In this document: piece after piece, positions 9,256-17,199 of the stretch
How positions within the stretch are numbered: the stretch's first letter is position 1
How the letters are laid out: every line of letters begins with the position of its first letter
NCBI GenBank assembly: GCA_947594065.1
Contig: CANQDX010000011.1
Location: 1-40,109, forward strand
DNA: 40,109 nt
Direction of reading: 5' to 3'
Source: an uncultured Clostridia bacterium
GTDB lineage: Bacteria > Bacillota > Clostridia > TANB77 > CAG-508
Made by a program: the position numbers and the translations under genes
The notes under the pieces: model-generated
What the model saw: the letters and a program-made list of their open reading frames with translations, nothing else
Database searches by the model: none
What the model was told of the DNA's origin: nothing

Positions 9256-9703
9256 TTAAGTATTTGCATAAGAGGCTGTTGGTCTATAAAAGCAATGTTT
9301 GCCAAGTCTTGTGTGAAATGTTCCTGAACCATTAGATGGAAATGTTTGACTACAAGTTGGTTTAAATGGATTTAAATACCATAGGCAAATTCCTATTTCT
9401 GATAATTTATTTCCAGAAAGCGCCCAGTCTGCAATATAATAATGTATATCTGTAGGATTCATATTGTAAATGTTTTGAGAATTGTACCTACCTAGCAATG
9501 TTTCGGCAACGCAATCAAATTGACCGTGCTTGGAAAATAATACTTCTTATATTTCCGCCTTGTGAAACTCTTGCATACTCGCCTTCTGAAGCATTTACTC
9601 TATTCATTATAACACTGGCAACAGCTTTCATTCCATTATCGCCTTCTCCTCCAGCTTCACATTGTATAATTCTTGCTAAAAGTTCTCTATCTGAATATGC
9701 CAT
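9256..9703 (-). CDS. cwlJ: Spore cortex-lytic hydrolase CwlJ, read through one +1 shift at CGG
   Basis: SleB/CwlJ-family cell wall hydrolase that degrades cortex peptidoglycan during germination. Codons 1-59 (MAYSDRELLARIIQCEAGGEG...) carry the catalytic-type Glu region EAGGEG and end IIFQA. The frame then meets CGG (9524-9526) and would stop three codons later. Skipping the C gives GQFDCVAET, then LWYLNP and the CwlJ-typical end GKHCFYRPTASYANT. The fused product is 148 aa against 142 for Bacillus CwlJ, and lacks the peptidoglycan-binding N-domain of SleB. AAAGGAG precedes the ATG. The pairing with gerQ downstream matches Bacillus. As the gene is otherwise perfectly conserved, I treat it as functional and recoded. 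Confidence 0.85.
9524..9526 (-). other. CGG +1 frameshift site in cwlJ
   Basis: Upstream frame: CAA GCA CGG TCA ATT TGA. Skipping the C gives CAA GCA GGT CAA TTT (Q-A-G-Q-F). The local context C-GGT-CAA is the same as at uvrB site 2. Confidence 0.8.
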
Positions 9704-9736
9704 AATTATTGTGTCTCCTTTAATATTACTAAAATT

Positions 9737-9766
9737 ATTTTATGCTAATACTTATTTTCATTATAT
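9737..9766 (-). promoter_or_regulatory. Candidate mother-cell (SigE/SigK-like) promoter for cwlJ-gerQ
   Basis: The minus strand has CATAAAAT (9737-9744) with ATATAAT 15 bp upstream. This resembles the SigE-type -10 CATACAHT. It is weak evidence, but no good SigA site is seen and coat genes are normally mother-cell transcribed. Confidence 0.3.
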
Positions 9767-9885
9767 GACGCACCAAAAAAATAATTCATTTTTCTTTCTT
9801 ATTATATAGACAAAAATTATTTTTTTGTGTTATGATATAGAATGTAAATAATTTATGAATTTCATAAAATACGGAGGGAAAAAAG

Positions 9886-10251
9886 TTGAAAAAGGTTTTA
9901 TATTTATTTTTAATTATATTTATTGGCATTGCTTTATTAAATATAGCAAATGCTACAGATATTCAAATGAATTTAGATAGAAATGATACTTCTAGTCAAG
10001 ATGCTCAAAATTCAAACGATACAACTACAGTAGATGGTAATGCAACAGTAGTTGATAATACTACCGTTGGTTCTGATAGTTATTCTGATGACTACACAGA
10101 TGATTATATGTCTCCATCAGCAACAACTACTACAACAAATTATGAAGATTCTGGTGAATTAACTGTTTCTAATATGATTAACATTATTTTAATTGTTGTT
10201 GGTGTTGTATTAATTTTGTTAGGTATTGCTATTATTATTAAACTTAAATAA
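9886..10251 (+). CDS. Small secreted, C-terminally anchored Asp/Thr-rich protein
   Basis: 121 aa starting at a TTG, supported by CGGAGGG ten bases upstream; no ATG fits. Residues 1-23 form a signal peptide (LFLIIFIGIALLNIANA), followed by ~70 acidic, Thr/Ser/Asn-rich residues without Cys, then a hydrophobic helix (about 95-118) and a short Lys end. It is probably displayed on the outer face of the membrane. No family recognised. The next gene has the same plan (signal peptide, low-complexity middle, C-terminal helix), so the two may be functionally linked although separated by a terminator. Confidence 0.7.
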   Translation: MKKVLYLFLIIFIGIALLNIANATDIQMNLDRNDTSSQDAQNSNDTTTVDGNATVVDNTTVGSDSYSDDYTDDYMSPSATTTTTNYEDSGELTVSNMINIILIVVGVVLILLGIAIIIKLK

Positions 10252-10270
10252 ATTAAAAATTTTATTTTTT

Positions 10271-10300
10271 AGACTTGATTTTAAAAATCAAGTCTTTTTT
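10271..10300 (+). terminator. Rho-independent terminator
   Basis: AGACTTGATTTT pairs with AAAATCAAGTCT and is followed by a run of T, 19 bp after the stop at 10251. Confidence 0.9.
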
Positions 10301-10359
10301 TGTATAAAAATCACAAAAAAATTAATAATATTATTATATGAAATTTGGGAGGTTTTATT

Positions 10360-10824
10360 ATGAATAAAAAAATATTTTTAACATTTATTCTAGTTTCTTT
10401 ATTCATTATCTCTTTATGTTCTTATACTTTTGCTGCAAATAACGGTTCAATGGATTCTGCTAAAAATTCAGTAATGAACGTTGGTAATTCCATTGGTAAT
10501 GCTGCAGGTCAAGCTAAAAATGCCGTTGTTGGTGGTGCAAAAGACGTAGCAAATGGAGCTGCAACAATTGGTAATGATGCAATGAATATGGGTAAAGATG
10601 CCGTAAATGGTGCAACAGACGGAGTAGATTCTGCAACAAGAACATTAAATAATGGGGAAACATCAGATTATACAGCAACAAGAACTTCAACTGCTAATGA
10701 TAATTTCTTAGGAATGTCAACTAGTGCTTGGACTTGGCTAATTCTAGGAATTGTTGGTATTATTATTGTTGCTCTAGTATGGTTTTATGGTTCTCAATAC
10801 GAACATAGAAATTATAACGAATAA
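10360..10824 (+). CDS. Small secreted protein with Ala/Gly/Asn amphipathic repeats and C-terminal anchor
   Basis: 154 aa from ATG 10360, behind GGGAGG. A signal peptide (MNKKIFLTFILVSLFIISL ... FAA) is followed by imperfect repeats of the type NSIGNAAGQAKNAVVGGAKDVANGAATIGNDAMNMGKDAVNGATDGV, resembling the 11-residue amphipathic repeats of LEA-like stress or membrane-surface proteins. A transmembrane helix (TWLILGIVGIIIVALVWFYG) lies near the C-terminus with a polar tail outside it. No specific function can be assigned. It shares its architecture with the preceding gene. Confidence 0.7.
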   Translation: MNKKIFLTFILVSLFIISLCSYTFAANNGSMDSAKNSVMNVGNSIGNAAGQAKNAVVGGAKDVANGAATIGNDAMNMGKDAVNGATDGVDSATRTLNNGETSDYTATRTSTANDNFLGMSTSAWTWLILGIVGIIIVALVWFYGSQYEHRNYNE

Positions 10825-10930
10825 TGAAGTTGGAAGTTAAAGTAATATATAAGCTTTAACTTCTATTTTTTATTTATTTTCTATTTATCATATTTTAAAA
10901 TTATGATATAATACAAATAAGGAGATTGTT

Positions 10931-11383
10931 ATGGAAAAAATAATTGCAAAAAATCCAGTAGCTTATCACAATTACACTATTTCTGATAAATTAGAAGCAG
11001 GAATTGTACTTACTGGAACTGAAATTAAATCAATTAGAACAGGAAAAGTTAATTTAAAAGATACATATATTAATATTAAAAATGGTGAGGCTTTTATTTA
11101 CGGAATGCATATTAGCCCGTATGAACAAGGAAATATTTTTAATGTAGATCCTCTTCGTACAAGAAAACTTTTATTGAACCGAAGAGAAATTAATAAATTA
11201 ATTGGATTTATTCAACAAAAAGGTGCTTCTATTATTCCTATTCAATTATATTTTAAAAGAAATTTTGTAAAATTAGAATTAGGAATTGGAAAAGGAAAAA
11301 AATTATATGATAAACGTGAAGATATAGCCAAGAAAGATGCTCAGCGAAAAATAGAAAGAACATTAAAAAGTGCAGAATATTAA
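10931..11383 (+). CDS. smpB: SsrA-binding protein SmpB
   Basis: 150 aa, full length. SmpB binds tmRNA and delivers it to stalled ribosomes for trans-translation. Characteristic segments are present: [30 protein letters not shown] at the start, [14 protein letters not shown], and the basic C-terminal tail [26 protein letters not shown] that enters the ribosomal A site. GGAG precedes the ATG and a TATAAT-like -10 lies about 25 bp upstream of it. No tmRNA gene is visible in this window. Given the frameshift sites found here, ribosome rescue is of interest because ribosomes failing at CGG would be its natural substrate; that link is speculation. Confidence 0.97.
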   Translation: MEKIIAKNPVAYHNYTISDKLEAGIVLTGTEIKSIRTGKVNLKDTYINIKNGEAFIYGMHISPYEQGNIFNVDPLRTRKLLLNRREINKLIGFIQQKGASIIPIQLYFKRNFVKLELGIGKGKKLYDKREDIAKKDAQRKIERTLKSAEY

Positions 11384-11396
11384 TCTGCACTTTTTA
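11369..11396 (+). terminator. smpB terminator overlapping the stop codon
   Basis: AGTGCAGA (11369-11376) pairs with TCTGCACT (11384-11391), followed by T5. The smpB TAA is in the loop. Confidence 0.85.
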
Positions 11397-11407
11397 CATT
11401 TATATTA

Positions 11408-12337
11408 CTATGCTTTATTAGATGAACAGAAAACATCTTTAATTTTATGTTGTACTGTTTCTTTTATTAAATCTCTTGCAGGTCCAAGATATTTTCTAGG
11501 GTCAAATGAAGATGGATTTTCCACAAATTCTTTTCTTATAGCTGCTGTCATAGCAAGTCTTAAATCAGTATCTACATTTATTTTTGAAACGCCAGATTTG
11601 CTAGCTTCATTTAACATTTCATCTGGAACGCCCTTTGCTCCAGGAATATCAGCGCCATATTGATTACACATATTTACTAACTCAGGTATAACAGTAGATG
11701 CACCGTGTAAAACGATTGGAGTATTAGGAATTAATTGTTTTACTTTAGCTAAAATATCGAATCTTAATTTAGCTTCTCCTTTGAATTTATATGCGCCGTG
11801 ACTTGTTCCTATTGCAATTGCTAGAGAGTCACAACCTGTTCTTTCTACAAATTCTTTTGCTTGTTCTGGATCTGTGTACATTGCATCACTATTAGCTACG
11901 TTTACATCGTCCTCTATTCCAGCTAATTTTCCAAGTTCAGCCTCTACAACTACTCCTCTTGGATGAGCATAATCTACTACTTTTTTTGTGATTGCTACAT
12001 TTTCTTCAAAATCGTATTTTGAACCATCAATCATAACAGATGTGAATCCCGCATCGATGCATTCTTTGCAGGTTTCGAAGTCTGGTCCGTGGTCTAAATG
12101 TAAAGCAATTGGAATATTAGTTTCTTCTACTGCTGCTTCTACCATTTTCTTTAAATATACAGGTCTAGCATATTTAATTGCACTTGATGATGCTTGTAAA
12201 ATAACAGGTGAATTTTCTTCTGAAGCGGCATCAACAATTGCTTGAATAATTTCCATATTGTTTACATTAAAAGCACCTATTGCAAATCCTTCCTTCATAG
12301 ATTTTTCAAACATTTCTTTTGTCGTTACTAATGGCAT
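11408..12337 (-). CDS. fba: Class II fructose-1,6-bisphosphate aldolase
   Basis: 309 aa zinc enzyme that splits fructose-1,6-bisphosphate into glyceraldehyde-3-phosphate and dihydroxyacetone phosphate in glycolysis. Zinc and catalytic residues are in place: HLDHG (His80, Asp82, His83), the His of GTSHGAYK, and the His of VLHGAS. INVDTDLR provides substrate-phosphate and carbonyl contacts. The length and the PRKYLGPARD end match the clostridial type. AGGAGG lies before the ATG. It converges with smpB across a 24-bp gap, and the smpB hairpin may serve both. Confidence 0.95.
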   Translation of the reverse strand: MPLVTTKEMFEKSMKEGFAIGAFNVNNMEIIQAIVDAASEENSPVILQASSSAIKYARPVYLKKMVEAAVEETNIPIALHLDHGPDFETCKECIDAGFTSVMIDGSKYDFEENVAITKKVVDYAHPRGVVVEAELGKLAGIEDDVNVANSDAMYTDPEQAKEFVERTGCDSLAIAIGTSHGAYKFKGEAKLRFDILAKVKQLIPNTPIVLHGASTVIPELVNMCNQYGADIPGAKGVPDEMLNEASKSGVSKINVDTDLRLAMTAAIRKEFVENPSSFDPRKYLGPARDLIKETVQHKIKDVFCSSNKA

Positions 12338-12377
12338 AAATATTACCTCCTAAATTATATAAATTTTATTAATTTAC

Positions 12378-13328
12378 TTATTGCATTATACTATAAAAAT
12401 TATCAAATGTATAGCCCTCTCCTCTTAAATAATTTATTACGTCTTTTAAAGTTTCATAAGTTAGAATTTTAGAAGATGCATCGTGCATCAATACAACAAT
12501 TGTACCTTTATTTTTAGTATATTTTTTAATGTTTTTTAAAATTTTTTCCTTTGTATTAGCTCCTTCTGCATCACCTGTTAGAACATTCCAATCTATATAT
12601 GATATATCATTTTCATTCAATTTTTTTCCAGCAGCTTTTTTTATACTTGCATATTTACCTCCACTATACCCTCCCGGAAATCTAAATAAATGAGAGGAAT
12701 ATTCTGGATTATTAATTGCATTTTGAATACATTGTTCTGTTTTTTGAAATTCCTGAATTACACTATCTACTGATTTATATATTTTCGAATAATTGTGTGA
12801 ATATCCGTGATTTGCTATATAATGTCCCTCTAAATAAGCTCTTTTTAATATATCTGGATTCTTTTTAACCATACTTCCTAATACAAAAAATGTCGCCTTT
12901 ATATTTTCTTCTTTTAAAACATCTAGTATAAGTGGTGTTACAGCTTGAGATGGGCCATCATCAAAAGTTAAAAAAGCAACTTTTGAATCAGATTTATAAA
13001 TATTTTTCATTGCGTTTTTAGCATTTTGTGAATAAACTGGTAATAATGTTTTCTTCACGTGTTCTCTGTTATCTAAATCAAGAATAGATGTATCATTTTG
13101 TACATTACTTTTTTCTTGATTTGCTGATGTTTCATTTTCCGTTTCGTTAGATAAAACATTATTTTCTAATGCCTTATTTTTCTGTGCAATAATTTTAACT
13201 TTGTAATTTTTAGCACAATACATACCTAACAAACTAAATATGACAATGAATAATATAATTAATAATACTGCAATTATTCTTTTAATTTTTATTCTTTTAG
13301 GTTCTACTTCTATTAAATCTAAACGCAT
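12378..13328 (-). CDS. Membrane-anchored polysaccharide deacetylase (NodB/CE4 family)
   Basis: 316 aa. A cytoplasmic basic N-terminus and transmembrane helix (about 18-38) are followed by an Asn/Glu-rich linker and a NodB domain. Motifs in order: TFDDGPS (121-127, catalytic Asp and metal Asp), HGYSHN (metal His pair), FRFPGG, DWNVLTGDA and LMHD. CE4 enzymes remove N-acetyl groups from peptidoglycan or chitin-like sugars. In spore formers related proteins (PdaA/PdaB) make cortex muramic lactam, but the gene could equally act on vegetative wall; I cannot decide. GGAAG precedes the ATG. It lies downstream of the secDF terminator. Confidence 0.88.
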   Translation of the reverse strand: MRLDLIEVEPKRIKIKRIIAVLLIILFIVIFSLLGMYCAKNYKVKIIAQKNKALENNVLSNETENETSANQEKSNVQNDTSILDLDNREHVKKTLLPVYSQNAKNAMKNIYKSDSKVAFLTFDDGPSQAVTPLILDVLKEENIKATFFVLGSMVKKNPDILKRAYLEGHYIANHGYSHNYSKIYKSVDSVIQEFQKTEQCIQNAINNPEYSSHLFRFPGGYSGGKYASIKKAAGKKLNENDISYIDWNVLTGDAEGANTKEKILKNIKKYTKNKGTIVVLMHDASSKILTYETLKDVINYLRGEGYTFDNFYSIMQ

Positions 13329-13351
13329 TCAAATACTTCCTTAAATTATAA

Positions 13352-13389
13352 AAAGTAAGAAACACAATACGCCTTGTGCTCTTACTTTT
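13352..13389 (-). terminator. secD-secF operon terminator
   Basis: AAGTAAGA-AACACAA and TTGTG-CTCTTACTT form a long stem with one small bulge, located just after the secF stop. Confidence 0.8.
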
Positions 13390-13393
13390 GCTT

Positions 13394-14024
13394 TTATTGA
13401 TTTTTTCTATTATTAATTAATAACACTAATGTAATAACATAGATTAGAAGCGCAATTGGCATTGTATATACTCCAAATGGTAATCTAAATATTAATATAA
13501 GACTAAAATATACTCCTTGAACTATCACTAATGTGATAATCATTCTTAATATTAATTTCCATTTATCTTCTGATTTTAAATTCTTAATTACAAAATAAGC
13601 AAATGATAAAACGGTTACTAATACAACAGGAAATACATAAGGTGATATAACAGTGCTAATTTTAGTGGTTGGTGTAGAAATCTCATATAACTCCATTGAA
13701 TCTTCTTCTATGTTGTATTTTTCAGAAATTGCTTTTTTAAATGAATCTAATTCTTCTTGGCTATAATCTTTCAATTTAACTGAAATTACTTGATTGAATT
13801 TCTCTGGTTCTTCTATACTAAAGCTTTTATCTACTCCAAAGCTTTGTTTAACAATTTCTTCTATATCGGCTAAATTATAACCTTTTGGTATATATACCTC
13901 TACTCTTGTTCCGGCCTTCATAAGCAATAGATTTTTTAAATCCCATTGTACATAAAATTATTATTCCAGAAATAATGAATAATATAAGTACAATTAATAA
14001 TATTTTTTTACAAAGTTTGTTCAT
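13394..14024 (-). CDS. secF: Protein translocase subunit SecF (short form), read through one +1 shift at CGG
   Basis: SecF works with SecD and SecYEG to drive protein export. The start ATG 14024 has a GTAGGAGA ribosome site. The first 37 codons encode a transmembrane helix (ILLIVLILFIISGIIILC) and end SIAYEG, then meet CGG (13911-13913). Skipping the C continues GTRVEVYIPKGYNL, giving the conserved Gly-Gly-Thr of SecD/SecF. The product is 209 aa with an external domain (~38-120) and three further helices, shorter than the ~300 aa six-helix SecF of model bacteria. A naive call would start at an internal ATG at 13927 without a ribosome site and would lose the first helix. It lies 24 bp downstream of secD. 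Confidence 0.78.
13911..13913 (-). other. CGG +1 frameshift site in secF
   Basis: Upstream frame: GAA GGC CGG AAC AAG, stopping 13 codons later. Skipping the C gives GAA GGC GGA ACA AGA GTA (E-G-G-T-R-V). Confidence 0.75.
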
Positions 14025-14047
14025 TTTATTTTCTCCTACTTCCTAAA

Positions 14048-15463
14048 TTATTCTTTTATTAAAGATAACATTGGTACAGTAAATACTAAGTTTCCAAGCA
14101 CTATAGCTAGCCATCCCCAAAATACTAATAATCCCATTGAATTTATTACTGTCATTGTAGAAAAAGCAAATACAACAAATATAATAACAGTAACTACTAG
14201 AGCGTCTAGTGATTGCATATATGCTTTTTTAATATTTTCTGAAAATACTCTGTCCTTATTTTGAATATTATTTAAAATATTTCTTACTAAAATTGTGTTA
14301 AGTAAAATTAAAAGTATCATTCCAGCAAAGCCATTTAAAGAAATTTCAACATTGGTTAATCTAATAATAATTAAAAATAATGCTATACTTGCGATGGTTC
14401 CTAATGTAGCTAATAAACCAGCACCTTTATATTTTATTATAAAATACAAACTAATTAATAAAACTATAACACCAATTCCCATTACAATATAGGTAATATT
14501 ATTAGTTATATTACTTTTAATATATTCTTCTGCTGATAACTTATAAACAACAGGTTGTTTTCCAATTGTTGCAAGTTTAGCAATTACTGTATTTGTATTT
14601 AATGCTGATTGTATTGTAGAATTAGAAGTTAAATTGCTATCTGTTGTTATTCTTAATGTTTTACCTGTTAACAATAAATCGTCATAAGAAATTTCTGCTA
14701 TTTCGTCGCTATCAAACATTACTTTTAATTTATTTTTAGTATCTTCTGCATTATCTGTGCTGTCCTCTGTGTTAGTTTCTGTGTTTTTTACTGTATTATC
14801 TGCAACATTTTCTTCTGTATTTTCTACAACTTTATATTTATCAATATCATTTATTTTATCAATTCCTGTTTGGTTTAATTTTAAAGATAAATAAGCTGTG
14901 TAGCCATCATCTGTTGATGCATAACTTGCTTCAGCAGATGTAAAATCTCCAGTACCAAGAATAACTTCTTCAGTTGTTGAATCAACTAAATTAAGATCTG
15001 CAGTCATTGGAAGAATAGATTCTACATCTTCGTGATAATCATCTTCAAATACTAAAACAATTTTTCCTGTTTTTTCATCTAAATCTAATCTGTATTGATC
15101 TGTTTTTAAAAATTGTAATCTTTTTTCCATAATATCTACAACTTTTTTATAGTTTTCTGTAGTTAAAACTTCAGTAGCATTAACAGGTTTTTCTTCTGTA
15201 GTATAATCGTCCTTATTTTCATCTGTTACATCTGCAGAATCTACCTCGTTTCCTTCTTTATCATAATAAGTAGTTTCATTTGAAGTATCTACTTCAAACT
15301 CTAAAGAAGTTGCTCCTTTTAAATCTGTAGCTAGTGCGTATTTAGGCAATATATTTTGATAAGCATTCATATTTTTAACAAAAATTCCAGCAAATCCTAC
15401 CATTATAACTAATACACATACTAAAATTATTAATGTTAATTTTAAAGCTTTATTATTTTTCAC
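14048..15463 (-). CDS. secD: Protein translocase subunit SecD
   Basis: 471 aa, GTG start preceded by AGGAGGAG. A transmembrane helix (about 8-30) is followed by the extracytoplasmic P1 region with the family features YALATDLKGATSLEFEVDTS and VVDIMEKRLQFL. An acidic Asn/Thr/Glu insertion follows (EENVADNTVKNTETNTEDS, about 220-240). The C-terminal half carries roughly five membrane helices (ITYIVMGIGVIVLLISLYFI ... LATLGTIASIALFLIII ... FAGMILLILLNTILVRNI ... ALVVTVIIFVVFAFSTM ... LGNLVFTVPMLSLI). SecD couples the proton gradient to late export. The sequence is divergent, but pairing with the short secF 24 bp downstream supports the call. Confidence 0.83.
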   Translation of the reverse strand: MKNNKALKLTLIILVCVLVIMVGFAGIFVKNMNAYQNILPKYALATDLKGATSLEFEVDTSNETTYYDKEGNEVDSADVTDENKDDYTTEEKPVNATEVLTTENYKKVVDIMEKRLQFLKTDQYRLDLDEKTGKIVLVFEDDYHEDVESILPMTADLNLVDSTTEEVILGTGDFTSAEASYASTDDGYTAYLSLKLNQTGIDKINDIDKYKVVENTEENVADNTVKNTETNTEDSTDNAEDTKNKLKVMFDSDEIAEISYDDLLLTGKTLRITTDSNLTSNSTIQSALNTNTVIAKLATIGKQPVVYKLSAEEYIKSNITNNITYIVMGIGVIVLLISLYFIIKYKGAGLLATLGTIASIALFLIIIRLTNVEISLNGFAGMILLILLNTILVRNILNNIQNKDRVFSENIKKAYMQSLDALVVTVIIFVVFAFSTMTVINSMGLLVFWGWLAIVLGNLVFTVPMLSLIKE

Positions 15464-15563
15464 TTTTGCTCCTCCTCGTTTTAATTTATAACAATAAGAT
15501 TTTATATCAACTCTAATATTTTTTCAACATTTTTCTAAAATATTTCATAAATATTTAAAAAAA

Positions 15564-15590
15564 GAAAGAAGTTTTTTTCTTCTTTCCCTT
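15564..15590 (-). terminator. greA terminator
   Basis: GAAAGAAG and CTTCTTTC form an 8-bp stem around a T7 loop, 25 bp after the greA stop. Confidence 0.6.
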
Positions 15591-15613
15591 GTTATTTTTT
15601 ATATACTATTTTA

Positions 15614-16096
15614 TTATTTCGTAATAGATAAAATTTTGAATTTTGCTATTCCACCTGGTGTTTTTGCTTCTACTACTTCATTTTTCTTCGCACCTAATAA
15701 TGCCGCACCAATTGGTGATTCATTTGAAATCTTGTTATTAGCAAGGTCTACTTCTGTTGAACCAACAATTGTATATTCTAATTCTTCATCAAATTCTAAA
15801 TCTTTAATTTTAACTTTGTTACCAATTTGTACTACTTTAGTGTCTATTTCAGATTCATCTATAATTTTTGCGTGTCTGATTTTATTTTCTAAATCTGCAA
15901 TTTTTGTTTCGTTTGCAGCTTGTGCATTTTTTGCTTCATCATATTCAGAGTTTTCAGATAAATCTCCAAATCCTAGCGCTACTCTAATTCTTTCAGCAAT
16001 AGCAGCTCTTTCCTCTGTTTTTAAATATTCTAACTCTTTTTCTAAATTATCATAACCTTCTTGAGTTAATAAGATTTCTTTTTCTTCCATTTCCAT
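15614..16096 (-). CDS. greA: Transcription elongation factor GreA
   Basis: 160 aa. GreA rescues backtracked RNA polymerase by stimulating cleavage of the transcript 3' end. The N-terminal antiparallel coiled coil (about 10-80) contains LTQEGYDNLEKELEYLKTEER and the tip region ALGFGDLSENSEYDEAK with the two acidic residues (Asp/Glu) that position Mg in the polymerase channel. The C-terminal FKBP-like domain ends GGIAKFKILSITK. Length is normal. A promoter lies at 16136-16164, so greA is transcribed separately from its neighbours and ends at a terminator upstream of secD. Confidence 0.97.
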   Translation of the reverse strand: MEMEEKEILLTQEGYDNLEKELEYLKTEERAAIAERIRVALGFGDLSENSEYDEAKNAQAANETKIADLENKIRHAKIIDESEIDTKVVQIGNKVKIKDLEFDEELEYTIVGSTEVDLANNKISNESPIGAALLGAKKNEVVEAKTPGGIAKFKILSITK

Positions 16097-16135
16097 TCAT
16101 CCTTTCTTAAAGCATAAATTAGTTTTGATTTCTAT

Positions 16136-16164
16136 ATATTACTCTGTTTTTATGTTTTTGTCAA
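16136..16164 (-). promoter_or_regulatory. greA promoter
   Basis: TTGACA (16159-16164), 17-bp spacer, TAATAT (16136-16141) on the minus strand; about 40 bp before the greA start. Confidence 0.65.
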
Positions 16165-16183
16165 GATATTTTTTAAATTCTTA

Positions 16184-17146
16184 TCAACCTTTTGCATAGG
16201 AAATTTTTTCTCTTTTACGCAAACTCTTTAATTCCTTTTTATTAATTATTCCATTACTTCCTATTAAATTATGAATAGTTATCTCGTCTTCTTCTATTTT
16301 GTCAAAGTAATGATAATCATTTCGTTCTTTATTTAATAAGCTTTCATATAGCATAAAAGGCGTATATTGGCAATATAAATTGCTTTTTCGAAACTTATCT
16401 TCTAATTCTTTCTTAAATTTAATTTGATAAGAATTAATTAAAATGCCACTAAATAATTTTGATTTTATTTTTATCTTTTCTTCTGCACAATTCAATATAA
16501 TTGCCTTGCTATATAAAACATAATCATTTATGTCAGTTTCACTAAAATCTAAGTTAAGAATAATTTCCGATTTTGCTAAACTTTTTTGAAAACTTTTGGA
16601 AAATTGTATAGCAATTCCATATTCTTCATATAATTTTTCTTCTAACTTTTTGAATTTGAACAAATTATCACTTACGATTTTTACATTCTTTACTGTTTTA
16701 GATAATAATTCTATTAAGTACATATTTAATTCTGATGTTTTATTTACTAATATAGTTAAATCTATACTGTTAATTGCACGATTTTGTATATTGGCTATAT
16801 ATTCCAATGTTTTTAATGTCAAAACCTTATTTAATATTGTTCCGGTTATTATAGGAATATTTGCATTTTTCACTGTTTTATTTTCTTTTAAAGATTCAGG
16901 CAAAACATATTTATTTTCTTGTCCAAATTTTTGAAATAAATTTTTTATTTTTCGATTAGAATACTTATTTTCTTGTATAGGAAGAACCCATATTTCAAAT
17001 TTTTCTATTTGCTTTTTCGTAATAATATTAAAAATATTCTTATATATAAATATTAACTTTTTAATCCACATTGGTAATTTAGGATGATTATTTATTAATA
17101 CATCATCTTCATTTTCTGCTATTTTTACATATACTATTTTATTCAT
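16184..17146 (-). CDS. Hypothetical protein, possible nucleotide-binding fold
   Basis: 320 aa from ATG 17146 (a GTG four codons upstream is possible). I do not recognise the family. It has no signal peptide or clear membrane helix apart from a short hydrophobic patch (KKLIFIYKNIFNII). The middle shows alternating beta-strand and helix segments, such as IPIITGTILN, SIDLTILVNKTSELNMYLIELLSKTVKNVKIVSDN and AKSEIILNLDFS, which would suit a Rossmann-like fold. The C-terminus is basic (KKELKSLRKREK). Similar unannotated proteins occur in Clostridia next to housekeeping genes, but I cannot name a function. Its ribosome site overlaps the aspS terminator hairpin. Confidence 0.65.
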   Translation of the reverse strand: MNKIVYVKIAENEDDVLINNHPKLPMWIKKLIFIYKNIFNIITKKQIEKFEIWVLPIQENKYSNRKIKNLFQKFGQENKYVLPESLKENKTVKNANIPIITGTILNKVLTLKTLEYIANIQNRAINSIDLTILVNKTSELNMYLIELLSKTVKNVKIVSDNLFKFKKLEEKLYEEYGIAIQFSKSFQKSLAKSEIILNLDFSETDINDYVLYSKAIILNCAEEKIKIKSKLFSGILINSYQIKFKKELEDKFRKSNLYCQYTPFMLYESLLNKERNDYHYFDKIEEDEITIHNLIGSNGIINKKELKSLRKREKISYAKG

Positions 17147-17153
17147 AAAAAAC

Positions 17154-17186
17154 CTCACATATTATTAAATTATATGTGAGATTTTC
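17154..17186 (-). terminator. aspS terminator
   Basis: CTCACATAT (17154-17162) and ATATGTGAG (17172-17180) form a perfect 9-bp stem 20 bp past the aspS stop. On the other side it overlaps the start region of the gene at 16184-17146. Confidence 0.75.
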
Positions 17187-17199
17187 TTTCTTATTACTA

